This document shows, in pieces, positions 6,275 to 6,867 of a stretch of DNA of 6,867 nt; position 1 is the first letter of the stretch; every line of letters begins with the position of its first letter. A program made the position numbers and the translations under genes. The stretch comes from Actinomycetes bacterium (GTDB lineage Bacteria; Actinomycetota; Actinomycetes; Actinomycetales; Cellulomonadaceae), in assembly GCA_023460255.1 (NCBI GenBank), contig JAEWQZ010000297.1, positions 1 through 6,867 of the forward strand, in the 5' to 3' direction. Below the pieces are notes generated by a model. The model did no database searches, was not told the origin of the DNA, and worked only from the letters and a program-made list of their open reading frames with translations.

Positions 6275-6667
6275 ATGCCCTACACCGTCACCGCCACCCC
6301 GTTCGGCTACCGCAGCACGGTCGTCGCGCCGTTCCCACCCGAGGAGGCGCGGCCGTGGTTCGAGGAGATCAAGCGCGCGGTCGGCCCGACGCCCCACCCG
6401 TTCGGGCAGCTCATCGACGCCCGGGGCCAGAAGGTCCAGGACCCCGCGTCGGTGCCGATCGTCGAGGAGGCGCAGAACTGGGTGCGCGCCCACGGGATGC
6501 AGCGCTCCGCCGTCGTCGTCGCCAGCGCCGTCGTGAAGATGAACCTCACGCGGATGTCGCGGGAGACCGGCATGCTCACCCACGAGCGGTACTTCGACGG
6601 CGCCGGCGACCCCGACTGGGAGGCCAAGGCCCTGGCCTGGATCACCGACGGCGTCGAGCCCGCCTGA
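6275..6667 (+). CDS. Hypothetical protein, possibly SpoIIAA-like/STAS-type
   Basis: The only plus-strand gene in the window, 130 residues. The frame is open upstream to an ATG at 6215, but ATG at 6275 is preferred: AGGAG (6264-6268) lies 6 bases before it, and the protein then begins with beta-strand-like MPYTVTATPFGYRSTVVAPF instead of an Arg/Pro-rich extension. It is soluble, with no signal peptide or membrane helix. Alternating helices and strands are suggested: FPPEEARPWFEEIKRAV (20-36), FGQLIDARGQ (43-52), VEEAQNWVRAHGMQRSAVVV (63-82), a basic LTRMSRETGMLTHERYFDGA (91-110) and DWEAKALAWITDG (114-126). The last part, R-x-x-RETGM-x-x-x-ERYFD then W-x-x-KALAWI-x-x-G, resembles from memory SpoIIAA-like (STAS/SEC14-type) proteins of unknown role. 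That family call is tentative; that the gene is real is well supported by ribosome site and codon bias. Confidence 0.82.
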   Translation: MPYTVTATPFGYRSTVVAPFPPEEARPWFEEIKRAVGPTPHPFGQLIDARGQKVQDPASVPIVEEAQNWVRAHGMQRSAVVVASAVVKMNLTRMSRETGMLTHERYFDGAGDPDWEAKALAWITDGVEPA

Positions 6668-6673
6668 TCGACG

Positions 6674-6687
6674 GCCCGGCTCCGGGC
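6674..6687. terminator. Short GC hairpin between convergent genes
   Basis: GCCCGGCTCCGGGC folds as a 5-6-bp stem in the 21-base space between the plus-strand gene stop (6667) and the converging minus-strand stop (6689). The position suits a bidirectional terminator. No U tract follows on either strand, so termination by this element is uncertain. Confidence 0.35.
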
Positions 6688-6688
6688 G

Positions 6689-6867
6689 TCACTCGCCCGG
6701 GTCCGCCGCCTCGGTGACGTCGGGCGCGTCCGTCTCCGGCGCGTCCGTGCTCGGCACGTCGGCGACCGGCGCGTCGGCCTCCGGCACGTCGGTGACCGGT
6801 ACGTCGGCTTGCGGCACGTCGGTGACCGGCGCGTCGTCGTCGTGGTGCGCGGCCGCCTGCTCGTGCG
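6689..6867 (-). CDS. C-terminal tail of an acidic repeat protein (possibly RNase E/G), runs off right edge
   Basis: The last 58 codons and TGA stop of a minus-strand gene entering from the right. The visible residues are HEQAAAHHDDDA followed by pentapeptide repeats of the form x-[T/A]-D-[V/A]-P (VTDVP, QADVP, VTDVP, EADAP, VADVP, STDAP, ETDAP) and the end DVTEAADPGE. This is strongly acidic and proline-spaced, so extended and disordered, with no membrane segment. In many actinobacteria the gene before rplU is the rne/rng ribonuclease, whose ends are long, low-complexity and variable; that is the best positional guess. No S1 or catalytic domain lies within the window, so identity is not shown. 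The choice of frame rests on the acidic repeat, which keeps a clean periodicity and no stops, against an Arg-rich alternative frame. Confidence 0.6.
   Translation of the reverse strand, partial: HEQAAAHHDDDAPVTDVPQADVPVTDVPEADAPVADVPSTDAPETDAPDVTEAADPGE
6724..6828. repeat. Seven 15-base tandem repeats within coding tail
   Basis: Seven consecutive 15-base units with plus-strand consensus G-C-R-CGTC-S-G-Y-nnnCG, for example gcacgtcggtgaccg, which occurs identically at 6784-6798 and 6814-6828. Alternate units are most alike, giving a higher-order 30-base period. On the minus strand each unit encodes one x-x-D-x-P pentapeptide. Such arrays change copy number by slippage or recombination. Confidence 0.85.

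Noticed and set aside
5978..6583. Minus-strand open frame upstream of rplU opposite the hypothetical gene
   Set aside because: His/Arg/Asp-rich shadow translation covering the promoter and leader; no family resemblance.
6724..6843. CRISPR-like or noncoding repeat array
   Set aside because: Units are 15 bases with no spacers and keep a reading frame; they encode pentapeptides in the minus-strand tail.

Overview
The window is G+C-rich throughout, with GTG starts and strong third-position G/C bias. It carries the gene order rplU-rpmA-obgE-proB-proA-nadD on the minus strand. Together with the long C-terminal extension on ObgE and the charged protein after nadD, this points to an actinobacterium. 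The protein style resembles the Cellulomonas group of Micrococcales, which is inference from recall and not a search.

Layout, read in the direction of minus-strand transcription (right to left). The right edge (6689-6867) is the C-terminal tail of an acidic, proline-rich protein built on a 15-base repeat. In many actinobacteria the gene at this place is RNase E/G, but no catalytic part is visible here. Next comes a single plus-strand gene (6275-6667) for a 130-residue protein that loosely resembles SpoIIAA-like/STAS proteins. A divergent intergenic region follows, with a good sigma-70-type promoter (TTGACC-17-TACCCT) and a leader of about 100 bases that can form mutually exclusive hairpins. 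It drives rplU (L21) and rpmA (L27). A perfect 26-base palindrome, read as a terminator or attenuator, separates rpmA from obgE, the ribosome-assembly GTPase. Then come proB and proA, the first two enzymes of proline synthesis from glutamate. After proA is a 48-codon single-span membrane protein gene that is easy to miss (874-1020), then nadD for NAD synthesis. The left edge holds the 5' part of a charged, coiled-coil-like protein gene overlapping the nadD stop by 8 bases.

The genes cover translation and ribosome assembly (L21, L27, Obg), proline synthesis (ProB, ProA) and NAD synthesis (NadD). This is a conserved housekeeping neighbourhood. I found no mobile element, CRISPR array, tRNA or rRNA, and no clear sign of a new multi-gene system. 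The points most worth a second look are the rplU leader, the rpmA-obgE palindrome, the tiny membrane protein, the pentapeptide-repeat tail and the plus-strand gene sitting inside an otherwise minus-strand cluster.
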